A DNA stretch of 64,000 nucleotides from Pseudoscleropodium purum (GCA_963969395.1 OZ017803.1:11966001-12030000), one strand, 5' to 3'; shown: positions 35,868 through 47,619, counted from the stretch's first letter. Translations and numbers: made by a program. The notes: a model not told the origin generated them from the sequence alone.

Positions 35868-37361
35868 CTAATATAAATGGCGGAAATGTTCATCTGGCAT
35901 CGGCCAACGATATGTATTAGAAAATCGTGTAATCACATGGGCCAAACTAGTATTTTCATCGTCAGTCTTCGAAGAAATGCGCTTCAAGTAAGCATAAAAC
36001 ACTTTTGCAAAGTCATGAAAGGCAAATTGTGTCGCACTAGGTGTTTTAAGTAGCACGTTGAAATACGCCTCTGACATGTTGTTTCCATTCATCCGCCGAG
36101 CAATTTTTCGAATGGCATACTCTTCCGATTTACGTGAATACATCGGAATGACTTCCACATCTGCACCTGCTTTATGCAAATATGCAATACGTGGATCCAC
36201 CCACCATCTCCTCTGCAAAGTTTGTTTCATCTCATCTGCTGATGTGAATGTGTACAAAGACTTCATTGGCTAAGAAGCTAAGGTGGTCATGCCCCAATCG
36301 CAAACTCCAATGTACACACGTGATTCATCTTCTAGAAAATGCAACAAGATGTTGTCCGGAGAAAGATCATTGTGCAAATGTCCAGCAAGATGCACTGCAT
36401 ACATTATATGCATAAACGCCCATGTCAACTCCATGCACTTCTTCCGATATCGTCCTAAATGGTGAGCTTTTACAACCTCTTCTTCGATTGGATTTATATA
36501 CATCAAACGGATTTGAATGTTGTCTGGATAGTCCTTATCCATATTCAACATTTGTCGAAGAGTTCCACCATTCCACCAATACGCATAACCTTTACACATC
36601 GTTCCGTGCATCGCAGCAAACCGTATTACACCCGCGTATGGAATTCGAACAGCCATTGATTCGTTTTGATGTTCTAACTTTGTAAGATCAGGTCGAGTTT
36701 GGTGGTGAATGGATTTCTTCGCCGCAAACTCCCAATGAGGAAGTATTCCTAGACATCCTTCAATACGGACCTTTCGAATCGTTGCATATCCACCTTTCAT
36801 CGTTCTATCATCAACAGCAATTACGCGTGCTGTATCTGGAAGTGCTATGAGGTGCCGTTTGGTCCTTTCCGCTTCAGCAACTCCATCATTGCTTTTCCAC
36901 CAACCAATTGAACCAACTCGATTGTGCGTTTTGGCGAATGGAACACATCGCCCCCTAAATAAGTCTGCTTTCAAAATCACTTCTTCAAACTGGGCGTCAT
37001 TGAGTCAATATTCCTTGCCATATTTAACCAAAATGACTTTGGAATTCCACAAAGCGTCATGAACCTTGTTCTCCAAACATTTGGTGAAGTACGTTTTATG
37101 CATTTCGTCATGCCACTTCGCCACATTCAATGCATCCAACAACATCTGTGTCATGTCTATCTTGAATTTAGACACGCACTCCTCTTGATATCTGATGTAC
37201 TTATTGTCTAAAGACAATGTTGTTTCCGATTCATAAAATTGAATGATGCGCTCAATCATGAATTTTTTGCATTCCTCCGAAGGACTTTGGCGAGTTATCT
37301 CCAAGTTTGATGGTCCCTCTCTATGTTTAAGCTTCGCAACCTTCTTCTTCCCCTTCGTCAT
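35868..37361 (-). pseudogene. Protein-kinase-like gene carried by the hAT element
   Basis: A single intronless frame of 498 codons interrupted only by TGA (37005-37007) and TAG (36270-36272). The start is the ATG at 37361 (MTKGKKK, Lys-rich N terminus of about 120 residues). Kinase landmarks follow at rough codon positions: Gly-rich loop GGYATIRKV (190), ATP-binding Lys in FAAKK (215), catalytic loop HNDLSPDNILL (330-340), and DWG (355) in place of DFG. The catalytic Asp, Asn and Mg-binding Asp are present. After the TAG the C-lobe continues in frame to YRWPMPDEHFRHLY. It is transcribed away from the transposase. Its role is unknown; phosphorylation of transposase or host factors is speculation. 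The two stops make this copy a pseudogene unless they are read through. Confidence 0.82.
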
Positions 37362-37555
37362 CGTGACAAATGAAACTGATATAGATGAAATTTTCTAATT
37401 TAAAATTGAATTCACGCGCAAGTGTTCAAAAAATTGGCAACAAGGAGGCCCCAATAAACCACTCTTGCCTTGCCTCGAAAAGGAGCCAATGGAGGATGAA
37501 CCACCAAGCTCTCCGCTTCACCTTGCATTCACAAGGGGCAAAACAAAAGTAACAA

Positions 37556-37818
37556 TGCGGACGGCCCTAAACCGTCCGCCCGATCGGACGGGCCGGGGGT
37601 GGCGGACGGATCGGCCGTCCGCCTCCCCGAAACCCTAGAGCCCCATCCGCCCAATCGGACGGCCACGGGCAGACAAATCTGGCATCCGCCCGATCGGATG
37701 GTGCGGGGGGGCAGACGCATCGGCCATACCGGGGGGGACGGGTATCGGGGCGGACGGGGTCTGGGCGGACGGGTATGAGGGTGGACGGGTACGAGGGCGG
37801 ACGGGGCGGTTTGACCCT
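37556..37818 (-). promoter_or_regulatory. GC-rich GTCCG block upstream of the kinase-like gene
   Basis: About 260 bp of CpG-rich sequence with many GTCCG/CGGAC units, 195 bp upstream of the kinase-like start. The composition matches the element termini and the block before the transposase, and contrasts with the AT-rich DNA around it. It may be a promoter, a transposase-binding site for autoregulation, or a leftover of terminal sequence. The open frames in it are composition artefacts. Confidence 0.5.
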
Positions 37819-38669
37819 AAAGCGACCCTAAACGCATATTTTGCACGATAAACAAAGGTCTTCATGGCACTGTATAGTTTAACTAACTTTTCATTCATTC
37901 AATGTAAAATTTGAAATTAAAAAAGGTAGCCTTCCTTTATGACCAAATTTATGAATTCTTGGTAAATGATATTTTTGTACAAAGATATGAGCTAAAATGT
38001 GCAAAAATTCACGAAAGGATTGCGACGTTTAATATAAGTATCCAAATATTCACGTTGCATTGTGTATAAAGCAATTGTAAGAAGGTAGTTGAATAAAAAT
38101 TCTACTATTAAATTGAATTAGTTGACGTCTAATCACTTAGTAAACCGCTAAATGTCCAAGTCCTTGCAAGTGTGTTTTGGCTATCGAAAAAGAGCATGGA
38201 CTTATAGTTATCCCCAATGAAGCAAATTGTTCTTTTTTCAAAATCTAACGGTATAGATGTTTAGCCCCTAAAGTTCTTTTCACTAAAAACACTTCAAAAC
38301 TGCCATTAGTAGTGCAAATACCAAGTCTTGGAAGAAAAATACTTTTAGGCATATGTAACCATAGGATCTTGTAGTAAATTAGTTGGAAAAGATGTGGAAA
38401 TTTTTTTAAATAAATCCACCATTTGGATTGTAAGATATTAGATATTGAATGTTTCATTTAAAGGGGCTACTCAATTATGTCTATTAATGAACAATTGGTA
38501 GGCTAACAAACCTAACTTAGCATGTATTTTAATATTTGTTGCAATTGTTTTAGGAATATTATAACATAATACTATTATAATATTCTTATAAATGATATAG
38601 TACTAAATCATTTCAAAATCAACAAAATTTGAACACAATCTGTCAATCTTGTCTTCCATACTCCTTTAA

Positions 38670-38762
<93 letters not shown>

Positions 38763-39508
38763 TAAAATATATTAGATAAATCAACATGAACAAATTAATG
38801 ATTATATATTTCATAAATCTATTCTTCATCAATCAAATAAGAGTGCATGTTCAAATATAGACAAAGATGGTTTCTCCATTTGTTCCCAAAAAATAAATAA
38901 ACAAATAGAGAAAGATATGAAGTGAATGTTACTTGGAGAATTGAAGGGAAAGAAATTGAAGTACTCAATTGCATTTTATTAAATTGGAAAATTGCATGTG
39001 GATGGCATGAATTAATCTTCATAGATGCTAAACTCATACGAGTTGCATTTCAACTTTTATGATTTATGCAATTGATTGAATTGAAAGCTCTTGTAATTAC
39101 ATTTTCAAATTTTCGATTCAATCATTCAAATTTGCAAGAGTGATTTATGATAGATTTATAACTTTAAATGTGAAAGCATTCAATGCCTTTATGCGTTTGT
39201 TCATCAATATATTAATTTTAAATAAATAATATATATTTTTTATAACATATGCATAGACCATTGCATTAAAAAAACAAAAACTAAGAGCCAAGCCAAATAG
39301 GCTGGTCAAATGAAGAGAACAAAAGAACAAGACCCCTACGAGAAAGCAAAGGAAAAAAAGAAAATATCAAAAGGATTCAAAGGAAGGAGCAAGATGCATT
39401 CTTGCAAGACCGTAGAATACATAATGATTTCAAAATCCAAACACAAATATATTTTCTATTTCAATGAGAGTCAAAAATAAACTACCCTGCTCTCAAAGAT
39501 TGTACAAT
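37819..39508. other. AT-rich interior of the hAT element with repeat arm
   Basis: No gene. 38240-38465 matches the outer part of the long inverted-repeat arms at 26437 and 30565 (shared CTGCCATT..TAGTGCAAATACC, TTTTAGGCATATGTAACC, GATCTTGTAGTA and ATTG.AAGATATTAG), so a fragment of that family was inserted or captured here. 38672-38755 is a TA microsatellite, listed separately. Confidence 0.5.
38672..38755. repeat. (TA)n microsatellite, about 84 bp
   Basis: About 42 uninterrupted TA units. The minus-strand frame through it (alternating Ile-Tyr) is an artefact. Confidence 0.97.
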
Positions 39509-39516
39509 GTACACGT

Positions 39517-39814
39517 CAGGGTTGACGAATGTCAACGTCCGCCCCAAAATAGCATCCGTTTTCCGGACGTCCGGACGCACGGACGCTAGCAGACGCAGCA
39601 TCCCGACCGCCGTCGGAAAGCGGACGGGCGGAGCAGACGGCCCGAGGCAGACGCCCAGATCGTGCGGACCAGATCAATCCGCGCGTCGATTGGACGGCCG
39701 TAATTGGGCAGACGGGCGGACGCTGCGTCCGCCGGGACGCGAATGTCAGCAGACGTTGCGGACACAGCGTCCGCGTCTGGACGTCCCGGACGTCCGGACG
39801 TCATGTCAACCCTG
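39517..39814 (-). mobile_element. hAT MITE, family A copy 3, nested in its parent
   Basis: 298 bp, terminal inverted repeats CAGGGTTGAC and GTCAACCCTG, perfect 8-bp duplication GTACACGT (39509-39516 and 39815-39822). It is inverted relative to the 10-kb element around it. Non-coding. Confidence 0.94.
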
Positions 39815-39822
39815 GTACACGT

Positions 39823-40960
39823 TATACAAAATGAACATATAACAGAAAGAGTAGAAGACATCGTTTATCATGATTGAAAACTGAAATGATTTTTTCTTTC
39901 TATGTAGAATATTTTATGAAATGTAACAATGTATTTAATTATCATAGTAATTGGTAGAAATCTTTGTGCAATATATAGAAACATTTCATTTATGTGGAGT
40001 TTTTCATTTATTTAGGATTAAAATTGAAGTATTATACTCTACAAAGTACAAACCGAAAACAATATCATATACCTAAGTTCAAATGTTTGCAATTGTTTCG
40101 TGAATTCATTTTGAAAACTCAAACAAAGAAATATTTTATAATCAACATCTTGTTCATTTGAATCATTTCAAAATTCGAATTCCGAATTCAATTCCTATTT
40201 ATAATAGAAATTATGTTTGTCAATGTTTTAGATCTTTAAACAATGAACCCTCTTTTTTAAAATTAATATTTTAAAAATCTGAAATAAGAATATTGGAATT
40301 ACCCTTCAAAATAAATATAACACATGTATAAGTGTATATTGTATTCTACTCAACCAACTCAAGTAACGAATTTTTCTATGTTTTTAAGGAAAAATATAGC
40401 CATACATGATTTGAAAGTTAAAACATTGATTCTTTTTCTTTGTTTTCAAATCTAATCAAAATTTCATTAAAAAATATGAAAGACTCGATGTTCATTTGAA
40501 GATCGTGATGCACTTCTAATTAGAAATCACAACCTTTCATTAAATATCATGAGGTTGAAATCCATTAAACTGTTATTCTAATTATGTATTGGGGCATTTA
40601 AAAAAAATTTCATTTGCTTACGATGAAAAAGGAATTGACTATTTCTGCAAAACATTTGATTTCCTAATGAACTTTAAAAAAATCCCCACCATCTTCAGAT
40701 TTTCTCAAAACCTATTTAGAAGGATAATATGAGTAAATAATCCAAACATATTCAACTTAACCACATTCGTAAAACAATTTAGGGGAGAAAAGAAAAGGTT
40801 TAGGGTAATTAGGGTATAGGGTTTAGGGTTTACATTTAAAAATAAAATAAAATGATAAATCAATTACATTGATCCTCATTTAGCAGTGATTATTAGGCTA
40901 TTTTTTTTTTGAAATGTTACCGCTCTTTTTGAATAATATCGGCCTCATAGGATGCTCCAA
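39823..40960. other. AT-rich interior of the hAT element
   Basis: No gene. 40800-40835 has a few TTAGGGT/TTTAGGG words, too few to be telomeric; they could act as a telo-box promoter motif upstream of the transposase, but that is a guess. Confidence 0.4.
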
Positions 40961-40964
40961 TGGA

Positions 40965-41190
40965 CAACTGGGCGGACGCCGTCGGTGGTCAGTGTTTAAG
41001 TGGGGCGGTCGGCGTGTCCAAAGCGCGGACGGCGTTGGAAGGCGGACAGTGCAGACAGTCCCGTCCGACCGCTCCATTCGCCACGTCCGACTACCCGTCC
41101 GACCCATTGGGCCTATCCGCCCGCCCCGTCCGCCCCATCCGCCCGTTCGCCCGTCTGCTTCAGCCCCGTCCGAGCCGTTGCTTGTTTTTG
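40965..41190 (+). promoter_or_regulatory. GC-rich GTCCG block upstream of the hAT transposase
   Basis: About 225 bp, CpG-rich, with GTCCG/CGGAC units in the same style as the element ends and as the block before the kinase-like gene. It ends about 300 bp before the transposase start. Likely promoter or leader and possibly a transposase-binding region. Open frames in it on both strands carry no recognisable protein. Confidence 0.5.
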
Positions 41191-41487
41191 AATGGAAACC
41201 CTAAAAATGAACCTTTAATTTTCTGGAGGGGACTATAAATGTTAGAAGAGAAGCTTTGGTATTCACTCTCGAAAAACCGAACGCTAAGATTTCCAAGGGC
41301 TATGAGCTTCAATTTATTGAGTCTCTTGCTTGGTAATGAATAGTTCGGTGGACAGGGAGGCTTTGATTTTCAAAGCTTTGTGTGACTAATTTCATTGATA
41401 TTGTATACATTGTCACGTTGTGGGTTTCAAATTTAAAACATTTTATTGGTTTCTTTTGAAATTGAGGTAAAACATACCCTTGTCAGT

Positions 41488-44400
41488 ATGGTGACCAAAC
41501 CGACGGGGGATTTTTCTCCTTGGTTTAGTGTGCAAGAGGGTGGTAAAGTAAAATGTAGGCTTTGCAAAGCGAGCATGTCAAGGAAGCTCAGCCGTATGTT
41601 CAGCCACTTAGGCTATTTTGGGCCTGGAGGTGTACGTGATAAAGGGATGAGCCTTTGTCCACGATTATCAATGGCAGTTCGAGATTTATTTCGGCATCGC
41701 GAAGGAGTTTTTCCAAAACGCGTTGTAATGGACAATGTGGATGGCAACCCTGGCCCTTCAGATGTCTAAGAGTTTTCGGCCGGAAAGGCTGTGTCGCATT
41801 CTAACCACGAAGACTCTTGTCCAGCATTCAAAGAATTGGTATCAATGGTATGTGCCACAACTGAAATGACTTTGAGTACGGAAGCTTCTAGTGAACGTGA
41901 AACCCCGAGGGCACCAAGTTCTAGGCCTCAGAGGCAAGGTAGTTTAGTGAATGGGTTTGAAGAAGGTCATAGACGCAAATTACATTTAGTGTGGGCAAAT
42001 TTTTTTTATTCGGCGAACATACCATTTTACGTGACTCGAAATCCAGCTTTTAAAGAAGTAGTGAAGAAAACGGCTGCGTTTGGTAGGCCATACATTCCTC
42101 CCTCATACCACGACCTTCGGTACAAATTGTTGAATGAAGCGAAGACCAACATTCAAACACAGTTGAATGCACGAACCGAAGATAGCATTCGAAAATTTGG
42201 AGCAACATTGTCCATTGATGGATGGAGCTTAGTGACTAATCGACCTCTCATCAATGCTATGCTTGTATCATCCGCAGGTGAAGAATTTCTTAAATCTGTG
42301 GATACAAGTGGTTGTGAAAAAAATGCGGAGTACTTGGCAGCTGTGTTGAAAAAGTTCATTGAACAAATGGGGTCCAAGAACGTTGTGTTAATAACTACGG
42401 ATAATGCTCCCGTGAATTCGTCCGCATGGGATGTAATATCTGCAAAATATCCTCATATTTTTTACCAAGGGTACGTGGTACATACATTGAATTTGTTGTT
42501 AAAGGATTGGGCTACACAGAAATGGATTGCTTCCAAATTGGATAAAAGAGTTCTTGTAGCTAAATTTATCAGGAAGAGACATATGCCGCTAACTCTATTG
42601 CGAAAGTATTCGCCAAATCTTGGTCTCTTGATGCTTGGGGATACAAGGTTCACCTCTAAATTTATCATGATGGAGCGTTTGACAAAATTGAGAGGAACAT
42701 TGGAACAAACGGTGGTAGATCTGCAATGGGTTGAGTATGTACATACTCTCAAGAAGAAACGTGGAGCCAAAATCCAACCAAAAGACTTGGCCTTAGCGGT
42801 GAAGAAAATTGTTCTTGATGACCATTTTTGGAATCGGTCCATCAATTATGTGGAGATGGTTGAACCAATCATATGTGCACTCCGCGATTTGGATTCAAAA
42901 TCACCATGCATGGGGAAGGTGTTGCATATCATGAGGAAGTTAGAGAAGCACGTGAACGAATTACAAAGTCCACCATTTTGTTTGTTAGAAGAACTTGCAA
43001 TTCCATTGGTACAATCTTTTTATGCCCGAAGAAAAATGGTGGACAACGATCTCCAATCAGCCGCAGCTCTTTTGAATCCATACCTTCTCATGACAAAGAG
43101 CTAGCGGATGACGCAGATGCAATGTCAGGATGTAAGAAAGTTTTGGAGAGAATATATAAACCAGATGAATATGCAGCAGTGATGAAGGAATTTGTAGCTT
43201 TTCGACACAAGGAACCTCCATTCCACAATATGTTGAATCCGGGAGATCAAATGTTGTCCGCACATGCTTGGTGGGATTTTGAAGGTACATGTGGCAAGTT
43301 TATAGCTCCATTAGCGAAGAGGATATTGGTTCAACCGGTGTCATCATCTTCATGTGAACGGAATTGGAGCAACTATTCTTTTGTTCACAACAAATCTTGA
43401 AATAAATTGAAGCCGAAGAGAGCAGCGGATTTGGTGTACGTGTATACCAATTCCAAAATATTAAATGCATCGAAGGAAAAAGATGAAAAAAAATGGTATA
43501 ATGATAATGTGGATCCGATGGAATCAGAGGATTCAGATAGACCGACATTAAAAGACGATGATGACGATGATGACGAGGATTTGGAAAGGGTCCTTTCAGT
43601 TGTAGATGGTAGAGATGACTTCAATCGTGCGACAGCATGGGGAGATGAAGACGTTATGGAAGGCTTTCCTGATTTGGTGAATGATACGCATGATTATCAT
43701 CTAAACCGCAAGGATGTCGTTCCCGACAATGCAAACGATGCATATACCTTTTGTGAAGACAAGGACAATGTAGGGGTACAGGAGAATCTACCTTCTTTAA
43801 CTGCATATTGCAATGGAATGGGATTCTTGAATAGCAAAAACATTCTATCGGAAAAGGCAAACGCTATTACCAAAGAGGTGAAAATCAATGAGAATGCTAT
43901 TGCTGATGATGGGAGAAATGAAGAAGTTCTAATTTCTCAATCTCCATATGTAGCATTAAATGTAGTGCAAGGAAATGACAAAAGAGAAGATGCGGTCATG
44001 GAGGTGGACGTTCCAAAAGATGTGGGCAACAATAGTGGTGATGAGGGGGAACCAAATATTGCGGTACAGAAAAATAATGATTCACTTGGGATGGCAGTCA
44101 CAAATTCGGCAATTGTGAAGAGTGATAAAGGAAAAAAGCCAATGAAGTCAATTTTTGAAGTACCGAGATCTAGTGCTCTTCCACCAATACCGTTGAAGTC
44201 TGTTAGCACACAATTGAATGATTCTCAGAGCTTTGGATATGGAAAACGCCTAGTGAACATTTTCAAAAAAAATTCTACATGCGGTAATCTACGGAAAGTA
44301 GCGTCATCACTTACAAGCCTAAGTGATACGGATAGTAATCGAATGCCATTGGCATCTTTGCGTGATCGCATTTTAGCAAAAGGAATGGCGCAAGAACCCA

Positions 44401-44852
44401 TCAAATCAACAAACGGCACTCTATTACTTCAAAAGAAAGCCAAAGTGGAGATAACCGTTCATGGACATGTCAATCCTACATCGAGATTGATGGTTCAAGA
44501 ATCGAGTAACGTGAAAGCGAAAAGAGAAATGCAACCTTTTGCTATCTCTCCAGTGAAGAATAGGACCCCTCTTGATGAAAATGTTGCTACTTTGTCAAAT
44601 AGAAAGAAAAGAAAGGTTCCTATTCAAAAAGCCTTTAATCGTTTTGTCAAAGTAAAAAAAGAAAAATTAAATTTGAAAGAAGGGAGTAAACCTACTTCGA
44701 GAGAAGACTTGAAGGAGACAACGATACTTGATTCCAACAATGAAGATGACTCCGACAATGAAGATGACTCCGATAATGAAGATTTTGAACAGAGAGCTGC
44801 AGGAGAGAGTAGTGGGGCTGAGGTTAGAAGAGATGTGGATTGGCGTCCATAG
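41488..44852 (+). pseudogene. hAT transposase with long C-terminal extension, lightly damaged
   Basis: Catalyses cut-and-paste transposition. I chose the ATG at 41488 because the BED finger follows at once: Cys23, Cys26, His40 and Cys57. One in-frame TAA lies at 41767-41769. The DUF659-type core follows, with catalytic Asp in LSIDGWS (42217) and Asp in TTDNAP (42400). A one-base deletion near 43090 shifts the frame. The C-terminal hAT dimerisation region then has SSSCERNWSNYSFVHNKS with the catalytic Glu near 43356. A TGA at 43398-43400 replaces the Arg expected there. The frame then stays open to 44852, giving about 450 extra residues (listed separately). All three catalytic acidic residues are present. 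Only about three lesions separate it from an intact gene. Confidence 0.9.
43470..44852 (+). other. C-terminal extension of the hAT transposase: acidic tract, NLS, EDDSDN repeats
   Basis: Most hAT transposases end shortly after the dimerisation motif; this frame continues about 450 residues without a stop. In order: an acidic run (DDDDDDDEDLERV, 43553-43590), a mixed region, Lys/Arg clusters, a KKRKVP nuclear-localisation-like motif followed by IQKAFNRFVKVKK (44610-44660), and three EDDSDN-type repeats near the end (44736-44780). QKAFNRF is loosely like a PCNA-interacting motif, which I rate as weak. The open frame suggests it was under selection until recently. Its function is unknown. Confidence 0.65.
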
Positions 44853-45194
44853 GAATTGTAGAGATGTGAATTTAGATGTTTGATTGTTTAGTTGCTCATG
44901 ATATATGGAGCTCATGTTGACAAATGACAATGGTTTCTTCAATCATTTTATTATAAAATTGTTTGTTTATTGATGATATACATCTCGCTGGATTTTAAAG
45001 TGATTTTGTTTCTAAATCAAAATGAAATTCAACAAAAAAAATTAAAAATATATTTCATATTTTAGCTTTTACATAAATAGTTATATACAACTCTATTGAA
45101 TCGCAATTGCAATATAAGAAAAATCAAAATCCAAATGACTTCACTCTCAATCTCTCATTGGTGAAAACAATCAAAACAAAAAACCCAAAACAGG
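44853..45194. other. 3' flank of the transposase gene
   Basis: No gene. AT-rich 3' untranslated and intergenic sequence between the transposase stop and the right terminal block; AATGAAATT and ATAAATA-type A-rich words could serve for polyadenylation. Confidence 0.4.
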
Positions 45195-45336
45195 TTTTCT
45201 AAGCTGCCCCGTCCGTCCGCCCCGCTTGGCTGCCCGGCCCCGCGCGTCCGCCTTCCGACGGTGGGAGGGACGCTGCGTCCGGACGTCCGGAAAACGGACG
45301 CTATTTTGGGGCGGACGTAGAGATTCGTCAACCCTG
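45195..45336 (+). repeat. Right terminal GTCCG-repeat block of the hAT element
   Basis: About 140 bp of GC-rich sequence ending in the terminal inverted repeat GTCAACCCTG. CCGGAAAACGGACGC and TATTTTGGGGCGGACG at the inner side recur in all three family A MITEs. The minus-strand frame 45155-45346 is an artefact. Confidence 0.78.
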
Positions 45337-45344
45337 ATCTTATC

Positions 45345-47600
45345 ACTTGTACTTGATCATAATTTTTTTCTAAAATAGATACAAATAAATTTTAAAATTA
45401 GAAACTTAAATTTACAACATATAGAAGCAACTTATTGAAGCAATGACTTCATCAATAGATACTAGGAAATGGAATACTAAACTAGGGATCCGTTGCTTTT
45501 TGTCCTACTACTAACACTCCACTAAAGGCTTGGGAGGTTGGAAGCCCTTGGCAATGGAAATATCATTCTCTTTGCTATTCATTTATAATTCTACTTTCAT
45601 TTTGTCTTTGCTTCATATTGTCCAAGCTTCATTTTACCAATTTGCAATTGGTCATAGCTTCATTTCATCATTCTAGTTATGGCTTCAATTTTAATTGTGC
45701 TTCAAAGACAACCTATAGTCAATGTAGCCCCTATATGTTCAATATAAGAATCCAAAAGGTGAATAAAAAAAAACTAAACCAATTTTGACCTAAAATTAGC
45801 CACTTAAAATATGTTATATACTTATTCAATGCTATTCATTTACAATAGGCAATTAGATTGAAGCTAAATTGTTGGCTATGATCTCAATCATAATTAAAGC
45901 ATAAAAAATATTGTATTTGAACCTTGGCTAGAGTGGAAAAAAATACAAAATAGAAGGTATGAAAGTTATTCTAAAGAGAAGGCATTTTCAAAATTGCATG
46001 GGATTGATATTTCTTTTTTTTAAATTTTAATTGTGAAAAATTTGGAAACAAATCTACAAATTGTACAATAGAACTTGCAAGTTTTGGCAATCTTTAATGA
46101 AATGGTTAGCAAATAATGAATATATACAACTTTAGCTATTGGATTGTTTTTACTTATTATTCTCTTCATTTTCATCTCCAAACTCTTACAAATTAGCCTT
46201 CATTTTGAATTTGGTAAGTTTCATTTGTAAAATGCCTTACATTACAGAATGTATATCTTACACTAAATCAACATCTCCTAATTTTTTTTAGTAAAAATAG
46301 TGAATATAAGTAATTAATGAAGTTGCCTTCGTAAATTAGGGTTTATACTCATCAATCACTACCAACAATTAATTCCAATCAAGATCATCATTCACTAGCT
46401 TCATCATTCACTTATCATAGTTAGGATTTTGTGCATTACTCTATCCATGCAACTAATTGTTGCATCTATTTATGTTCTACTTGTGTTGATTCTTTCATAT
46501 CATTTTCCTTCCCCTAAATTTTTTGGTGGCAATCTATATGTAAGTGGTTGTAATTTTGTGCTTCAATATTAATATATTTGTTTTTTCTTAAATAGTTAGC
46601 CAAAAATAATCCTAAATAGGTTTGAAATTTTGTGTTTTCATTTCAATTTTGAGCATACACTAGCAATGGGGTTTTGAACTCTTTGAAGTTTTGTAATTGG
46701 TAGAATCAATTATTTGAAGTGGTTGAAAAATGGGACTTGCAACAAAACCAAATCTAAATAAGTCCTAAATTAGACAAAAAAAAAAAAGAAAAGATTGTAA
46801 ATCCATTTGGCTAGAGGAAGAGTTGTTTTGAGGTTTTTTCCCTTGTAGATATTATTTTGAACAATTTAGGTCAAATTACGTGGAAATGATTGTCACATTG
46901 AGGTGATTGTTGTTTGTTTGATGTTGTTTTCAAATGTCTATTCTTATAAGTAAATTTGATAATGCAAGATTTGGAGAATCAAACCCATTCATTTGTGGTG
47001 TAGTTTTTTTTGTGTAATTGATACGCTTCTTTGATTTGCATTGAAGTATCTTTGTATACCTTAGTATTAGTCACATATCACATGTTGGCATGTTGCCCCT
47101 CTATAACAAAATGAAGAATTTTTTATGCACCATTGCTTATTTAGGGACTTTAGTTAATCAAGTAATGAAGCTTGTCATTTCTTTTCAAAATTATGGAGGC
47201 AACTTTACAACAAGGCTACAATACCTTTCACAATTGTGAGTAATTGGCATTTTTTTGATGTAATCAACGACATTAGAAAGTATGGTTGTTTTACAACCTT
47301 AGTTGAACAACATAGTTTTTGTTGTAAGGTGCTTCCATGTTTTCTCTAAGCCCTATTAATTCAAGCATTTATTGACAAAGACTTTGCCTATGGCTTGTTT
47401 TTTATTGCTTCTGCAGGTATACATGTTGAAGTACTTCTTATATCTCATTGCTTCTTAATAACAAGAAAACTTTGCAAACATAGGCCTTCATTGTGGATGG
47501 ATGCAGTGAACCATTACTTCACAAAAACAAGGTATTACTCAATTGACTTCATTGAAGATGAATATTGATTTAAGTTTCATCAAATATGCATTTTAAAACT
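45345..47600. other. AT-rich interval, no gene recognised
   Basis: I see no gene. It may include introns or the promoter of the PHD-finger gene that follows. 47470-47550 contains a short open stretch (WMDAVNHYFTKTR) that could be a broken upstream exon. Confidence 0.35.
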
Positions 47601-47619
47601 ATGTCATGTTTGTATTATA

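Larger units (their letters stand above)
35319..45336 (+). mobile_element. 10-kb hAT DNA transposon, probable parent of family A MITEs
   Basis: 10,018 bp with terminal inverted repeats CAGGGTTGAC and GTCAACCCTG and the perfect 8-bp target duplication ATCTTATC (35311-35318 and 45337-45344). The outer ~140 bp at each end are GC-rich, full of GTCCG/CGGAC, and match the two halves of the MITEs at 12880, 22241 and 39517. Inside are a divergent pair of genes: a kinase-like gene on the minus strand and a hAT transposase on the plus strand, each with a GC-rich GTCCG block upstream. Both carry a few inactivating changes, so this copy is probably dead but young. A family A MITE, an AT microsatellite and a repeat arm lie between the genes. 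Confidence 0.93.

Noticed and set aside
38608..38832. Minus-strand open frame of 74 codons with alternating Ile-Tyr
   Set aside because: It is the translation of the TA microsatellite.
40800..40840. TTTAGGG-like words suggesting an interstitial telomere repeat
   Set aside because: Only two or three imperfect units; below any meaningful array length.
40898..41238. Four overlapping Arg/Pro-rich frames upstream of the transposase
   Set aside because: GC-rich block with GTCCG repeats; no recognisable protein and no consistent strand.
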